Source of the DNA: DMER64 sp964554535
GTDB taxonomy: Bacteria; Bacteroidota; Bacteroidia; Bacteroidales; UBA932
Direction: 5' to 3'
Assembly (NCBI GenBank): GCA_964554535.1
Contig: CAZKPB010000001.1
Location: 181,048 to 245,047 of the forward strand
Length of the DNA stretch: 64,000 nt
Every line of letters begins with the position of its first letter. Positions within the stretch are counted from its first letter, which is position 1. The notes below the pieces were generated by a model. It ran no database searches. It saw only the letters and a program-made list of their open reading frames with translations, and had not been told where the DNA came from. The position numbers and the translations under genes were made by a program. Positions 16,467-26,800 of the stretch are shown here, piece by piece.

Positions 16467-17210
16467 TTACGCCCACAGATAAAAGGCGCTGACCAGCGCT
16501 GCATATTCCCGTGAAGGGGTTTTTCCGTCTTCCTTGTATAGCGTCAGTTGATCTTCCCTCACCAATCCGGGACTCTTGCCGCACTGCCATAAAACGCGTG
16601 CGGCTTTTTTATGCGCCACGGTATACACCTGTGTAAAACGTCGCGTATACAGTCCGTAGCCGGGTGCCCATGGGGCCATACGGGCCGCCGACTCGGCCGG
16701 AAGAATCAGTGCCAGTTCCCCGCGCGGGCTCAACAACCTTGCCGCCAGTGAGAGCAATTGTGTATGTGGCAGGCTTTCCTCGGTGCTGTGACGTGCCGTA
16801 TTGAGGCGTTCTGCCCGGGCATATGCCCTGCCCGCAGAGGGCAGACTGTTTACAAAATACGGAGGATTGGAAACGATAAGGTCATAATGCCCGTCCGGAA
16901 TCTCCTGGGCAAAAAGGTCAAAAGGGGCGTGGAAAACCCTCAGGCGGTCACTCCATGGGGAGGCGGCCGCATTGGCTTGCGCCTCGGCCGCAGCGGGACC
17001 GTCAATTTCTACGGCATCCACTTGCGAGGACGGGTATCGCTGGGCCAACATAAGGGCTATCACCCCGCACCCGGTACCTACGTCCAAAAGAGTCCGGGGT
17101 TGTTCCAACGCAGCCCACGCCCCCAGCAGCACCCCGTCTGTATTGACGCGGAGTGCACATTGGGAATGGCTTACCGAAAATTGTTTGAATTTAAACAAAC
17201 TGTCCATCAC
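16467..17210 (-). CDS. trmN6: tRNA1(Val) adenine-37 N6-methyltransferase family protein
   Basis: A 247-residue SAM-dependent methyltransferase. LLDVGTGCGVIALMLAQRYP is the SAM-binding motif I and SNPPYFVNSLPS supplies the NPPY catalytic motif of amino-group methyltransferases. The N-terminal FKFKQFSVSHSQCALRVNTD is the TrmN6/YfiC signature. It modifies A37 next to the anticodon of tRNA-Val. It overlaps the lolD-like gene upstream by 20 bases, implying one transcript from the EF-G paralogue. Confidence 0.9.
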   Translation of the reverse strand: MMDSLFKFKQFSVSHSQCALRVNTDGVLLGAWAALEQPRTLLDVGTGCGVIALMLAQRYPSSQVDAVEIDGPAAAEAQANAAASPWSDRLRVFHAPFDLFAQEIPDGHYDLIVSNPPYFVNSLPSAGRAYARAERLNTARHSTEESLPHTQLLSLAARLLSPRGELALILPAESAARMAPWAPGYGLYTRRFTQVYTVAHKKAARVLWQCGKSPGLVREDQLTLYKEDGKTPSREYAALVSAFYLWA

Positions 17211-17841
17211 ACATAGTCAGGTGACGGTCGCCCTGATTGGCTAATGACGGGTCGTGAGTCACTATCACAATGGTCTGGTGGTAAGTGTCCCGCAACTGAA
17301 AAAACAACTTGTGCAATTCTTCCTTGTTATGAGAATCCAGATTGCCCGACGGCTCGTCCGCCAGCAGTACCGCAGGGCGGTTAATGAGGGCTCGGGCCAC
17401 GGCCACGCGCTGCTGCTCGCCTCCGCTCAACTCGGAAGGTTTGTGGTCCATCCGTGCCGCAAGGCCCAGAAAATCCAACAACTCGCAAGCCCGTTCCTTT
17501 ACTTTATCCGTTGGGTCTTTGGCAATGAATCCCGGAAGGCAGACATTTTCAAGCGCCGTAAATTCAGGTAGCAGGTGATGCGCCTGAAACACAAAGCCGA
17601 TCTGGCGGTTACGAAATGTATCCAGACGGTCTTTGCTCAGTTCAAAGATGGGTACCCCCTGGATGAGTACCTGCCCGCCGGTGGGTGTGTCCAGACTGCC
17701 CAGGATTTGCAGAAAAGTGGTTTTTCCGGCGCCGCTGGCCCCGGTAATACAAACCACTTCGGCAGCCGAAGCGTGAAAGGAGATGCCTTTCAACACTTGC
17801 AGGCTGCCGAACGATTTGGTAATATTAAGTGCTTCTATCAC
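17191..17841 (-). CDS. lolD: ABC transporter ATPase, LolD/MacB type
   Basis: A 216-residue ATPase of the lipoprotein-release type. Walker A is GASGAGKTT, the signature is LSGGEQQRVAVARAL, and Walker B is VLLADEPSGNLD. FVFQAHHLLPEFTALENV is typical of LolD and MacB ATPases. No LolC/LolE permease is adjacent; the only MacB-type permease in the window is at 32649-33929, about 15 kb away. It overlaps the EF-G paralogue by 4 bases (ATGA), so the two are translationally coupled. Confidence 0.88.
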   Translation of the reverse strand: MIEALNITKSFGSLQVLKGISFHASAAEVVCITGASGAGKTTFLQILGSLDTPTGGQVLIQGVPIFELSKDRLDTFRNRQIGFVFQAHHLLPEFTALENVCLPGFIAKDPTDKVKERACELLDFLGLAARMDHKPSELSGGEQQRVAVARALINRPAVLLADEPSGNLDSHNKEELHKLFFQLRDTYHQTIVIVTHDPSLANQGDRHLTMCDGQFV

Positions 17842-19991
17842 TCGTCTTTGTCTTCTTCTTCGTAGGCCTTCAAGAGCTTGTCCTGAACGTCTGCGGGTAC
17901 AGGTGCGTATTCCAGGAATTCCATAGTGAAACTGGCGCGGCCCGAAGTCAGAGAACTCAGTGTGGTGGAGTATTTGTTCAATTCTGCCAAAGGTACGCGG
18001 GCTTTAAGCACCTGGAAACCTTTTTCACTGCCCATACCTTCAATGACGGCACGACGGTTCTGCAGGTCACTGGTCACATCACCCATACAGTCGGACGGTA
18101 CCATAACTTCTACCATATAGATAGGTTCCAGAATCTTGGGGCCGGCTTTCTTGAACGCTTCTTTAAAGGCGTTGCGTCCGGCAAGGATAAAGGCAATTTC
18201 CTTGGAATCTACAGGGTGCATCTTGCCGTCGTATACATAAACCTTGATGTCGCGGGCATACGAACCGGTAAGAGGGCCTTCTTCCATACGACCCAGAATC
18301 CCCTTGAGGATGGCGGGCATAAAGCTGGCGTCAATGGCACCGCCCACGATACAGTTGTAGTAAACCAGTTTACCGCCCCAGGGCATGGTTTGTTCATCTT
18401 TACCCTTGATGGTCAGTACCAGGTCTTTGCCGTCCACTTTAAAGCGGTTGTTTTCCGGAGCGCCTTCAATGTAGGGTTCAATGAGCAAATGTACTTCCCC
18501 AAACTGGCCGGCTCCACCGGATTGTTTTTTGTGACGGTAGTTGGCGGCTGCCACTTTGGTAATGGTTTCACGGTAGGGAATCTTGGGATTGAGCAGGTCC
18601 ACTTCAATTTTGTGGACATTGTTCAATTGCCATTTCAAAATATTGATATGATGTTCTCCCTGGCCGCTGAGGATGATCTGTTTCAGTTCTTTGGAATATT
18701 CCACCACGTAGGTGGGGTCTTCCGCCGCGGCGCGGTTGAGCACTTCACCCAACTTTTCATCATCCTTTTCTGATTTGGCTTTGATAGCGGTGCGGAACTT
18801 GGATTGGGGGAACTGAATGGGTTCAAACTGCCATTCTTTGCCGGCTCCGTTTAAAGTGACGTTCACTTTGGCGGATTTCAGTTTCACTACGCATCCCATA
18901 TCACCGGCCACGAGTTCGGACACTTTTTCACGTTTTTTGCCCGCACAGGCGTACAAGGCGGTCAAACGTTCCTTGGTGCCGTTTTCTGCGTTGACCAGGT
19001 CAATACCTTCCGTAATCTTGCCGGACATGACACGGAAATAGGCAATGTCGCCCAAGTGTTGTTCCAAAGCGGTGCGGTAAATATAGATGGACGGGGCACC
19101 GGCCGCGTTGCAGGGGACTTCTTCTCCTTCAATGGTTTTGCTTACCACGTGTCCGGGATCCGGAACAATATCGGTTATAAATTCCATCAGGCGCTTCACA
19201 CCCATATCCTTTTTCCCGGAAACTACAAACAACGGCATGATTTCACCTTTCTTAAAGCCGATGTTGAGGCCCTTGATGATTTCTTCCGTGGTCAATTCTC
19301 CCTTGTCAAAGAAAATTTCCATAAGGGCTTCTTCCGCCTCGGCGGCACGTTCTGCCAGCGCGGCGTGAACTTCTTCCGCCTTGTCGGCATATTCTGCGGG
19401 AATCTCCAGTTCTTCGCGGGTGCCGTTTTCATCTTTGAAACGGTACATCTTCATGGTGAGCACGTCAATAATGGCGTTGAAGTCAGGCCCTACCGTGGCG
19501 GGAAATTGTATCTGGCAGATTTTGTTGCCAAAACATTCGTGTACAGAATCTAATGTAGCATCCCAGTTGGCTTTTTCGTGGTCCACCTGGTTTACGGCCA
19601 GAATAAGGGGCTTTTGATGCTGCTCTGCGTAACGGGCAAAAATTTCCGTGCCCACTTCCACGCCCTGTTGTGCGTTGATAAGCATCACACCGGCATCGGC
19701 CACTCTAAATGCAGAAATAAGACCACCAATGAAATCGTCTGAACCCGGAGTATCAATGAAATTGAGCTTGTAATCCATGAACTCTGTATAAAACAGGGTA
19801 GGATAAATGGAACGTTGATACATTTGTTCAATGTCCGTATTGTCACATACGGTGTTTTTGGCTTCCACGGTTCCACGGCGGTCAATCACTTTGCCTTCCA
19901 TCATCATGGCTTCGGCCAAAGTGGTTTTTCCCGATTTGGTATTCCCCATCAGAACCACGTTGCGAATTTGTTCGGTAGAGTAAGTTTTCAT
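17838..19991 (-). CDS. EF-G paralogue (EF-G2 type) with an altered G domain
   Basis: A 717-residue translation factor with all five EF-G domains. The P-loop is present but diverged (GNTKSGKTTL). Switch II reads DTPGSDDF, so the catalytic His of the usual DTPGHVDF is Ser. Switch I reads QRSIYP where normal EF-G has RGITI, and G4 is NQVD rather than NKxD. Bacteroides thetaiotaomicron has a second EF-G reported to translocate without GTP hydrolysis; this gene looks like that family. Domain IV and the C-terminus appear intact (GGAGQFGEVHLLIEP, then FTMEFLEYAPVP). It leads the lolD-trmN6 operon with a TACCTTTG box at 20039-20046. Confidence 0.9.
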   Translation of the reverse strand: MKTYSTEQIRNVVLMGNTKSGKTTLAEAMMMEGKVIDRRGTVEAKNTVCDNTDIEQMYQRSIYPTLFYTEFMDYKLNFIDTPGSDDFIGGLISAFRVADAGVMLINAQQGVEVGTEIFARYAEQHQKPLILAVNQVDHEKANWDATLDSVHECFGNKICQIQFPATVGPDFNAIIDVLTMKMYRFKDENGTREELEIPAEYADKAEEVHAALAERAAEAEEALMEIFFDKGELTTEEIIKGLNIGFKKGEIMPLFVVSGKKDMGVKRLMEFITDIVPDPGHVVSKTIEGEEVPCNAAGAPSIYIYRTALEQHLGDIAYFRVMSGKITEGIDLVNAENGTKERLTALYACAGKKREKVSELVAGDMGCVVKLKSAKVNVTLNGAGKEWQFEPIQFPQSKFRTAIKAKSEKDDEKLGEVLNRAAAEDPTYVVEYSKELKQIILSGQGEHHINILKWQLNNVHKIEVDLLNPKIPYRETITKVAAANYRHKKQSGGAGQFGEVHLLIEPYIEGAPENNRFKVDGKDLVLTIKGKDEQTMPWGGKLVYYNCIVGGAIDASFMPAILKGILGRMEEGPLTGSYARDIKVYVYDGKMHPVDSKEIAFILAGRNAFKEAFKKAGPKILEPIYMVEVMVPSDCMGDVTSDLQNRRAVIEGMGSEKGFQVLKARVPLAELNKYSTTLSSLTSGRASFTMEFLEYAPVPADVQDKLLKAYEEEDKDE

Positions 19992-20038
19992 TATAAATTA
20001 AGAGATAAATTTTTGGATTTGTTGCATTTATAAGCGGA

Positions 20039-20071
20039 CAAAGGTAATAAAAAAAAGAAACACTACATTTG
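20039..20071. promoter_or_regulatory. Divergent -7 boxes for the EF-G paralogue and rnhB
   Basis: TACCTTTG on the minus strand (20046-20039) leaves a leader of about 45 nt before the EF-G2 ATG at 19991. TACATTTG on the plus strand (20064-20071) lies 20 bases before the rnhB ATG. The boxes are 17 bases apart, so the promoters overlap. Confidence 0.55.
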
Positions 20072-20091
20072 CATTCGACAATTTCTAATTT

Positions 20092-20715
20092 ATGTCTTGC
20101 ACACACTCCCGGTTAGCCCCTTTTTTGGTGGCGGGACGTGCCGAGGCCGGCTGCGACGAGGCGGGTCGGGGCTGCCTGGCCGGCGACGTGTTTGCGGCCG
20201 CCGTCATTCTTCCGCCCGATTTTTACCATCCCCTGCTCAACGACTCCAAGCAAATGACCGCCCTGCAACGCGCGGAGGTCCGGCCGCTCATTGAGGCACA
20301 GGCGGTGGCTTGGGCGGTGGGAAGGGCCTCGGCCGGGGAAATTGACCGGTTGAATATTCTGCGGGCCTCCATCACCGCCATGCACCGCGCATTGGCTCAG
20401 TTGTCCGCGGTGCCCGACTTTATTCTGGTGGACGGAAACCGGTTTTATCCGTATCCGGCAGTGGGCAAGCCTATTGCGCATCAATGCTTTGTGAAGGGCG
20501 ACGGACGGTTTGCGGCCATTGCGGCCGCCTCGGTACTGGCCAAGACGCACCGCGATGCCTATATGGAGGCTATTGACAAAGAGTATCCGCAATACGGGTG
20601 GGCGGGTAACAAGGGATATCCCACCACGGCGCACCGGGAGGCGGTGCGGGAATATGGGCTTTCTCCCTACCACCGGCGGAGTTTTCATATTCAGGAAGCG
20701 GCTTCGCTGTTTTAG
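20092..20715 (+). CDS. rnhB: Ribonuclease HII
   Basis: A 207-residue endonuclease that removes RNA primers and misincorporated ribonucleotides from DNA. AEAGCDEAGRGCLAG carries the catalytic Asp22-Glu23, followed by LNDSKQM, FILVDGNRFYP and AAASVLAKTHRD, the remaining conserved blocks. Length is normal. It stops with TAG, which shows TAG is used as a stop in this genome. It is upstream of the S46 peptidase but separated by a new promoter. Confidence 0.95.
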   Translation: MSCTHSRLAPFLVAGRAEAGCDEAGRGCLAGDVFAAAVILPPDFYHPLLNDSKQMTALQRAEVRPLIEAQAVAWAVGRASAGEIDRLNILRASITAMHRALAQLSAVPDFILVDGNRFYPYPAVGKPIAHQCFVKGDGRFAAIAAASVLAKTHRDAYMEAIDKEYPQYGWAGNKGYPTTAHREAVREYGLSPYHRRSFHIQEAASLF

Positions 20716-20733
20716 CTGCTAAAGAAAATTCCC

Positions 20734-20741
20734 TATCTTTG
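20734..20741 (+). promoter_or_regulatory. -7 promoter element for the dpp7-mrp genes
   Basis: TATCTTTG, an exact consensus match, 49 bases before the ATG at 20791. Confidence 0.55.
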
Positions 20742-20790
20742 TAAGATATATATATACAGAAAATAACCATAATTAACACAATTATCTGAA

Positions 20791-22950
20791 ATGAAGAAAA
20801 TAAGTCTCTTTCTGTGCGGCTTGCTGCTGTGCACGGGATTTGCTTCCGCAGACGAGGGTATGTGGCTGCTGCCGCTGCTCAACCAGCTGAATGCAAAAGG
20901 TTTGAAACAGGCCGGTCTTAAACTGAGTCCGGAAGATATTTACAGTATCAACCATTCCAGCATCAAAGACGCGGTCGTCATATTTGGCGGCGGTTGCACC
21001 GGAGAGGTCGTCTCTAAAGACGGCTTGCTGCTTACCAACCATCATTGCGGTTACAGCAGCATCCAGGCCCTCAGCTCCGTGGAGCACAACTACCTTAAAG
21101 ACGGCTACTGGGCCAAGAGCAAGGCGGAAGAACTGCCCGCCCCCGGCCTGTCCGTATACTTTCTGGAACAAATGCAAGATGTGACCAAAGAAATGGCCCA
21201 AGTGCTGGACACCTGCACCACCGAAGAGAGCCGCGTGGCTATGGAAGATGAAATGTCACGCAAGCTGGCCCAACAGGCAGACAAAGCTTTCCCAAAATGC
21301 GAGAGTGAAGTATATTCCATGTACGGCGGCAACACCTTCTACCTGGTAAGCTACAAGATTTACAACGACGTCCGCTTTGTAGGCGCTCCCCCGTCCTCCA
21401 TCGGAAAATTCGGGGCGGACACCGACAACTGGATGTGGCCCCGCCATACCTGCGACTTTTCTATGTTCCGTATTTACGCCGGAGCGGACAACGAACCGGC
21501 TCCCTACTCGCCCGAAAACAAACCCCTGCAACCCAAATACTCCCTGCCGGTAAGCCTTAAGGGCGTCGCTCAGGGAGACTTTGTGATGACCTTGGGATAC
21601 CCCGGAAGCACCCAGCGTTTCATGACTTCTCTGGAAGTGGAAAAACAGGCCAAACTGACCAACGACATTGGCGTGGAAGTACGCACCGTACGCCAGGACA
21701 TCATGCTGGAAGACATGCTGGCGGACCCCAAGGTACAGCTGCAATACGCCAATAAATATTCCAGCAGCTCAAACGCCTGGAAAAAGTGGATGGGTATGAA
21801 CGAGACCTTTACCAAACTGAACGTGCCACAACGCCGTGCCCAAGAAGAAGCCGACTTTACCAAATGTGTCAACGCCAACAAAAAACGGCAGGAAAAATAC
21901 GGCACCGCCCTGCAGGACATCAACGAATCCATAAAGGGACAATGGGACGCCACCTATGTACAGCGCTACCTGTCCGAGTCACTGCGCAACATAGAAGTGA
22001 CCAACTTTGCCACCCGCATAGCCCTGTCGGTAGGACGTGACGGAAAAGAACCCACGGCCGAGGCTCTGAGAAGCGCTGCCACGTCGTTCTTTGACGACTA
22101 CAACCGCCCCACGGACATCAAGGTGGCCAAGGCCATGATCAAACTATTTGCCCAACGCGTGGACAAGGCCGAATACCCCGACTTCTACCGTACCATTGAA
22201 GAAAACTTTGGCGGCAACGTGGATGCCTACGTAGATGACCTGTTTGCCAATACTGCATTTTCCGACCCGGCCAAAGTGGAAGCCTATATTGCCCGTGTAA
22301 CGGCTCCGGGAGCTGACCGTGACGCCATCCGCAAACAGATTGTGGCGGAAGACCCCGCCGTGAAACTGGCCAACGCAGTCAACGCCAAAATGCAGGAATG
22401 CCAGAAAAAAATCACTCCTTACGCCCTGCAGTATGAACGCGGGCATCGCAACTTCATTGGCGGTATGATGGAAATGCGCAAGGGAGAAGCCATGTACCCC
22501 GACGCCAATTTCTCCATGCGCCTTACCTACGGCAACGTGCTTACCTACAGCCCCAAAGACGCTGTGGTATATGACTATTACACCACCTTGACCGGAGTGA
22601 TGGAAAAAGAAGATCCCGACAACTGGGAATTTGTGGTTCCTGAAAAACTGAAAGACCTGTACAAAGCCAAGGACTACGGACAATACGCCGCGCCGGGCAA
22701 AGAAGTGGTTACCGGTTTTATTGCCAATACCGACATTACGGGCGGCAACTCGGGATCTCCGGTGCTCAACGCCTATGGCGAACTGATTGGCCTGGCTTTT
22801 GACGGCAACTGGGAATCCATGAGCGGCGACGTTATTTTTGAACCCGACCTGCAACGCTGCATTGCCGTGGACATTCGCTACGTACTGTTTATCATTGATA
22901 AATACGGAGATGCCTCTTATCTGTTGAAAGAAATGGATATCCGTAAATAA
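20791..22950 (+). CDS. dpp7: S46 family dipeptidyl peptidase, Dpp7-like
   Basis: A 719-residue exported serine exopeptidase that removes dipeptides from periplasmic oligopeptides. A signal peptide ends around GFASA. The catalytic triad is His in TNHHCGYSS (about 84), Asp in the region DTDNWMWPRHTCDFSMFR (about 210-228), and Ser654 in GGNSGSPVLN. The S1-pocket residue 18 positions after the serine is Gly672 (LAFDGNW). This is the Dpp7 type, which prefers hydrophobic P1 residues; Dpp11 has Arg there and cuts after Asp/Glu. Fits an amino-acid-using anaerobe. Six bases separate it from mrp. Confidence 0.93.
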   Translation: MKKISLFLCGLLLCTGFASADEGMWLLPLLNQLNAKGLKQAGLKLSPEDIYSINHSSIKDAVVIFGGGCTGEVVSKDGLLLTNHHCGYSSIQALSSVEHNYLKDGYWAKSKAEELPAPGLSVYFLEQMQDVTKEMAQVLDTCTTEESRVAMEDEMSRKLAQQADKAFPKCESEVYSMYGGNTFYLVSYKIYNDVRFVGAPPSSIGKFGADTDNWMWPRHTCDFSMFRIYAGADNEPAPYSPENKPLQPKYSLPVSLKGVAQGDFVMTLGYPGSTQRFMTSLEVEKQAKLTNDIGVEVRTVRQDIMLEDMLADPKVQLQYANKYSSSSNAWKKWMGMNETFTKLNVPQRRAQEEADFTKCVNANKKRQEKYGTALQDINESIKGQWDATYVQRYLSESLRNIEVTNFATRIALSVGRDGKEPTAEALRSAATSFFDDYNRPTDIKVAKAMIKLFAQRVDKAEYPDFYRTIEENFGGNVDAYVDDLFANTAFSDPAKVEAYIARVTAPGADRDAIRKQIVAEDPAVKLANAVNAKMQECQKKITPYALQYERGHRNFIGGMMEMRKGEAMYPDANFSMRLTYGNVLTYSPKDAVVYDYYTTLTGVMEKEDPDNWEFVVPEKLKDLYKAKDYGQYAAPGKEVVTGFIANTDITGGNSGSPVLNAYGELIGLAFDGNWESMSGDVIFEPDLQRCIAVDIRYVLFIIDKYGDASYLLKEMDIRK

Positions 22951-22956
22951 TTTAAT

Positions 22957-23811
22957 ATGGAAAAAATCAATTATGCGGCTATGAAGCCGGCCCAGCCCGC
23001 CCCACAACACTCGTTACCGACCCTGGACAACGAGGGACTGGGCAAAGTAAAACACATTGTAGCCATTGCCAGCGGCAAAGGCGGTGTGGGGAAATCCACG
23101 GTTGCGGTCAACCTGGCCGTTGCCCTGGCACTGGAAGGATTTAAAGTGGGTCTGGCCGATGCCGACATCTACGGTCCCTCGGTACCCACCCTTACCGGAA
23201 CAGAAGGCGAACAACCGGAAGTGGAAGTGGTGGATGCCAACAAGCAGGTATTTGTTCCTCTGGAAAAATACGGGGTAAAATGGATGTCCATCGGCTATTT
23301 TGCCACAAGAGAACAAGCCCTTATCTGGCGCGGGCCCATGGCCAGCAACGCCCTCAAACAACTGATTCTGCAAGTGAATTGGGGAGAACTGGACTTCCTG
23401 CTGATAGACCTCCCCCCCGGAACGGGAGACATTCACATAAGCCTTATGCACGACATTCCACTCAGTGGCGGCATTGTAGTGACCACCCCGCAACAGGTGG
23501 CTGTGGCCGATGTGGAAAAATGCTTGAATATGTTCTTGCACAAAGATATCCACAAGCGAATCTACGGACTGGTGGAAAATATGGCCTGGTTTACCCCGGA
23601 AGAACTGCCCGACCATAAATACTATATTTTTGGCAAGGGCGGTTGCGACGCATTAGCCCAAAAATACCACCTGCCCATACTGGCACAAATACCTCTGGTG
23701 CAGGGAATCTGTGAACGAAGCGACAGTGGTATCCCCGTAGCCAATGAAGAACATCCGGCAGGACAGGCCTTCCGTAAATTAGCCAGAGAACTGGCCGAGT
23801 TGACTGCATAA
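22957..23811 (+). CDS. Mrp/ApbC-type P-loop iron-sulfur carrier ATPase, short form
   Basis: A 284-residue cytoplasmic ATPase of the Mrp/NBP35 family, thought to deliver iron-sulfur clusters to apoproteins. The deviant Walker A ASGKGGVGKST and DADIYGPSVPTL are diagnostic. It lacks the N-terminal MIP18-like domain found in longer bacterial Mrp proteins. Where many homologues have a CxxC cluster ligand after the VENM motif, this protein reads VENMAWFTPEELPDHKYYI with no cysteine pair. Bacteroidetes members share this form as far as I recall. How it would hold a cluster is unclear. Confidence 0.87.
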   Translation: MEKINYAAMKPAQPAPQHSLPTLDNEGLGKVKHIVAIASGKGGVGKSTVAVNLAVALALEGFKVGLADADIYGPSVPTLTGTEGEQPEVEVVDANKQVFVPLEKYGVKWMSIGYFATREQALIWRGPMASNALKQLILQVNWGELDFLLIDLPPGTGDIHISLMHDIPLSGGIVVTTPQQVAVADVEKCLNMFLHKDIHKRIYGLVENMAWFTPEELPDHKYYIFGKGGCDALAQKYHLPILAQIPLVQGICERSDSGIPVANEEHPAGQAFRKLARELAELTA

Positions 23812-23827
23812 AGACTACAACAAAAGA

Positions 23828-23862
23828 ACGTACAAAAGCAACTAATTGCTGCTTTTGTACGT
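23828..23862 (+). terminator. Long hairpin after mrp
   Basis: ACGTACAAAAGCA, a 9-base loop, then its exact complement TGCTTTTGTACGT: a perfect 13-bp stem 16 bases after the mrp stop. No T run follows it, so it may be a weak terminator, a transcript-stabilising hairpin or a protein site. Confidence 0.5.
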
Positions 23863-23893
23863 CTTTGTTCCAATTTGACAATAACATTAAACT

Positions 23894-26800
23894 ATGAAAC
23901 GTTTTTTAAGAAACAGCCCGGCGGCTTGTGTCCTGCTTATGATGTGGCTCACCACCGCCGTAAGTTGTAAAGAGGATGTTCCCTATATGACGGCGACTCC
24001 CTCCTCCGTTGCCTTTTCACAAGGAGGCGGCACCCAGAGTATCAGTTTGTCTACCAACAGTATGTCATGGCAGGCGTCGATATCGGGTACCGGCTTCAGC
24101 GTGAGTCCCGCTTCCGGGGCCGGAAACGCAACCCTCACCCTGACCGCCAAACCCTCCACGTCCACCAATGACGTGACCGGCACCCTGACCCTTTCCAGCG
24201 GTACGCTCAAGGCCACCGTCACGTTGACACAAAGTGCCAAAAACACCTTGATAGCCAACGGGGAAACCATCATTGGCGCGGAAGGAGGTGCCTACACGGT
24301 CAACTTGAAATACAACACCGACTATAACGTAGAAGTGGACGACGACGCCACCAGCTGGATTCAGTACAACGGCACAAAGGCTATGTCTGAGGCCAAATTG
24401 TCTTTTACCGTGGCCGCCAATACGGGTGCGGAACGTACCGGAAGCATTTCCATAAAGGATAAAGCCGGTGTGGCCGCTCCAGCCGTGGTAACCCTTACCC
24501 AGAAAGAACCGGCCCTGCGTACTGCGCTTATGGCGCTGTACAACGCCATGGATGGCAATAACTGGGACAAGACCAAGAGTGCCGGTTGGGCCTCTGACAA
24601 GGCAGTTGGCCAATGGGCCGGCGTAACCCTTACCGATGCCGGAAAAGTGGCGGCCCTTAACCTCAACGGCTTTGGGTTGAAAGGCACACTGCCGGAAAGT
24701 CTGGCCACGTTTACCGACCTGACGGTACTGGACCTGAGTGCCAACCCCGACCTGAGCGGCAACTTGCCCGCCTCGTGGGCTGCCCTTACTTCTCTGACCG
24801 ACCTGCGGTTGAGTCAGACCCATCTCAAAGGCACACTGCCGGCCCAATGGGCCGCGTTGACCGCCCTTACCGGGGTTGAAATAGCCGGTACCTCAATGGA
24901 AGGTCCGATCGACGGAGAAATCCTGAGTGCCTGGACGGCTCTGCAGACGCTCAATTTGTCTGACAACCCGTTCCTGACCGGTACCCTGCCTGCAGAAATA
25001 GGTACCCTGCCCTCGTTGACACAGGTATGGCTGTACGGAAACAACTTTACCGGAAGCATCCCCTCCGAATGGAGCCATCTGCCCGAAGGTTGCACCGACC
25101 TGCAGGTATACGGCAACCAGCTTACCGAACCGGTACCTTTGTCCATACAGGGACACACCAACTGGGTCAACGGCAAATGGGACGCCTACAAAAATGATAG
25201 TACCCACTACCTGCGTACCCAGCAGAACAGTGTGTTCCTTGAATTGGAAAAAGTACCCGACGCCCAACGCGATGTGTTGATGGAAATTTACAACGCGCTG
25301 GACGGCAAAAACTGGGTGGCCTCCAAGAAGAATAACTGGAATACCGACAATGACATAGCCACCTGGGGCGGTGTCACTATGGCCAACGAGGCCATTGTGG
25401 GGTTAAACCTCAACGGATTTGGGTTAAAGGGGCAGATTCCGGATGCCTTGGCCAAACTGACTTCTCTGACCGGATTAGACCTGAGTAACAATGCCAACCT
25501 GACCGGAGTGCTTCCGGCCTCTATGAAAGACCTTGCGCTTCTGCGTGAGGTGGCCGCACACCACACCGGGATGGAAACGCCGCTCACACAAGAAGTCATC
25601 TTGAGTTGGAAACACCTGTCTTCTTTAGTACTGAGTGACAACGCCAAGTATACCGGAACCCTGCCCTTATGGTTGGGCAATCTGACCACGGACCAGAGTA
25701 CTCTGATGATTGACCTGCACAACAACAACTTTACCGGCAGTGTGCCCGCAGAATGGGCCTCGCTGCCCGCCGCCTGCACCCAACTGCTCCTTTACGGGAA
25801 CAAACTGACCGGAGTGGTTCCAAAGGCCATCCTGAGCCACGTCAACTGGACGGAAGACAAATGGGACCGTATCATTACGGGCACCACTCACGGCATCCGC
25901 AGCCAGCAAAACGGGGTCTACCTGGACCTGGAAGCCACGTTGCCGCAAGTCAGTGCGGTCACCGTATCCGATGTAAGCTACAATAAATATACACTGACCG
26001 CTTCTGTGATTGCAGACGGCGGTGGCAACGTGACGGCCCGCGGTTTTGTGGTGAACGGTAAATCGCGCAAAGTGGGCAGCGGCACGGGAAGTTTCACCTA
26101 CATCTACAATTCGCAGACCCCCAACACTTCCTACACCGTACAGGCTTATGCCACCAACTCGGCCGGGACCGTCTACTCTCCGGAGGTGGTGTTGACCACC
26201 CTGCCCTACAGTGTGTTGACGGTTGCCCTGGCAGATACTACGGGCGAGACGTTGCGCCGCGTGGAAGTGACGCTCAGCCGGATAGGTGATGTCCAGGCCG
26301 GGGCATCCACCGCCTCCGCCACTGCTACCCGTAAGCAAGCCGTCCGCCGGCAGAACACCCTCTCTTACGAAGGTACTTCAGAGCAGGTACTGCGCCAGGC
26401 CGCGGAAGAATTGTTGCGCCGCGTACAGCCCTACATAGGGGAGATCCGGCGCAATGCCTCACTGATTGGACGAAGGACGTCTGCCCCGCGTAATTACGTG
26501 ATGGCCGCTGCCTCCGCCTCGGAACCGGATTATACGGTGTATACGGACAGCGATGGGCGATTTACCATTGACGGTATCCTGCCGGGCACGTATTCCATGC
26601 GGGTAGCCGTGGATGGCCATTATCCGTTCTACAAACACATCAATGTGGAGGAAGGTACCCACGAAATAGCCGTCAATGACGTGCCCATCAAAGACTACAA
26701 TATGAATTTTGTGGCCTTGTACCGGCCCAATACGGCCACTCGGGTCTTTGTGTCTCCGGTAGCCAATGACAATGTCATTGCCCTGGTGAACTTTGACCCC

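Noticed and set aside
24065..24847. Minus-strand open frames inside the BACON/LRR gene
   Set aside because: The plus-strand protein has a signal peptide and repeated domain motifs; antisense frames arise from its biased codon use.
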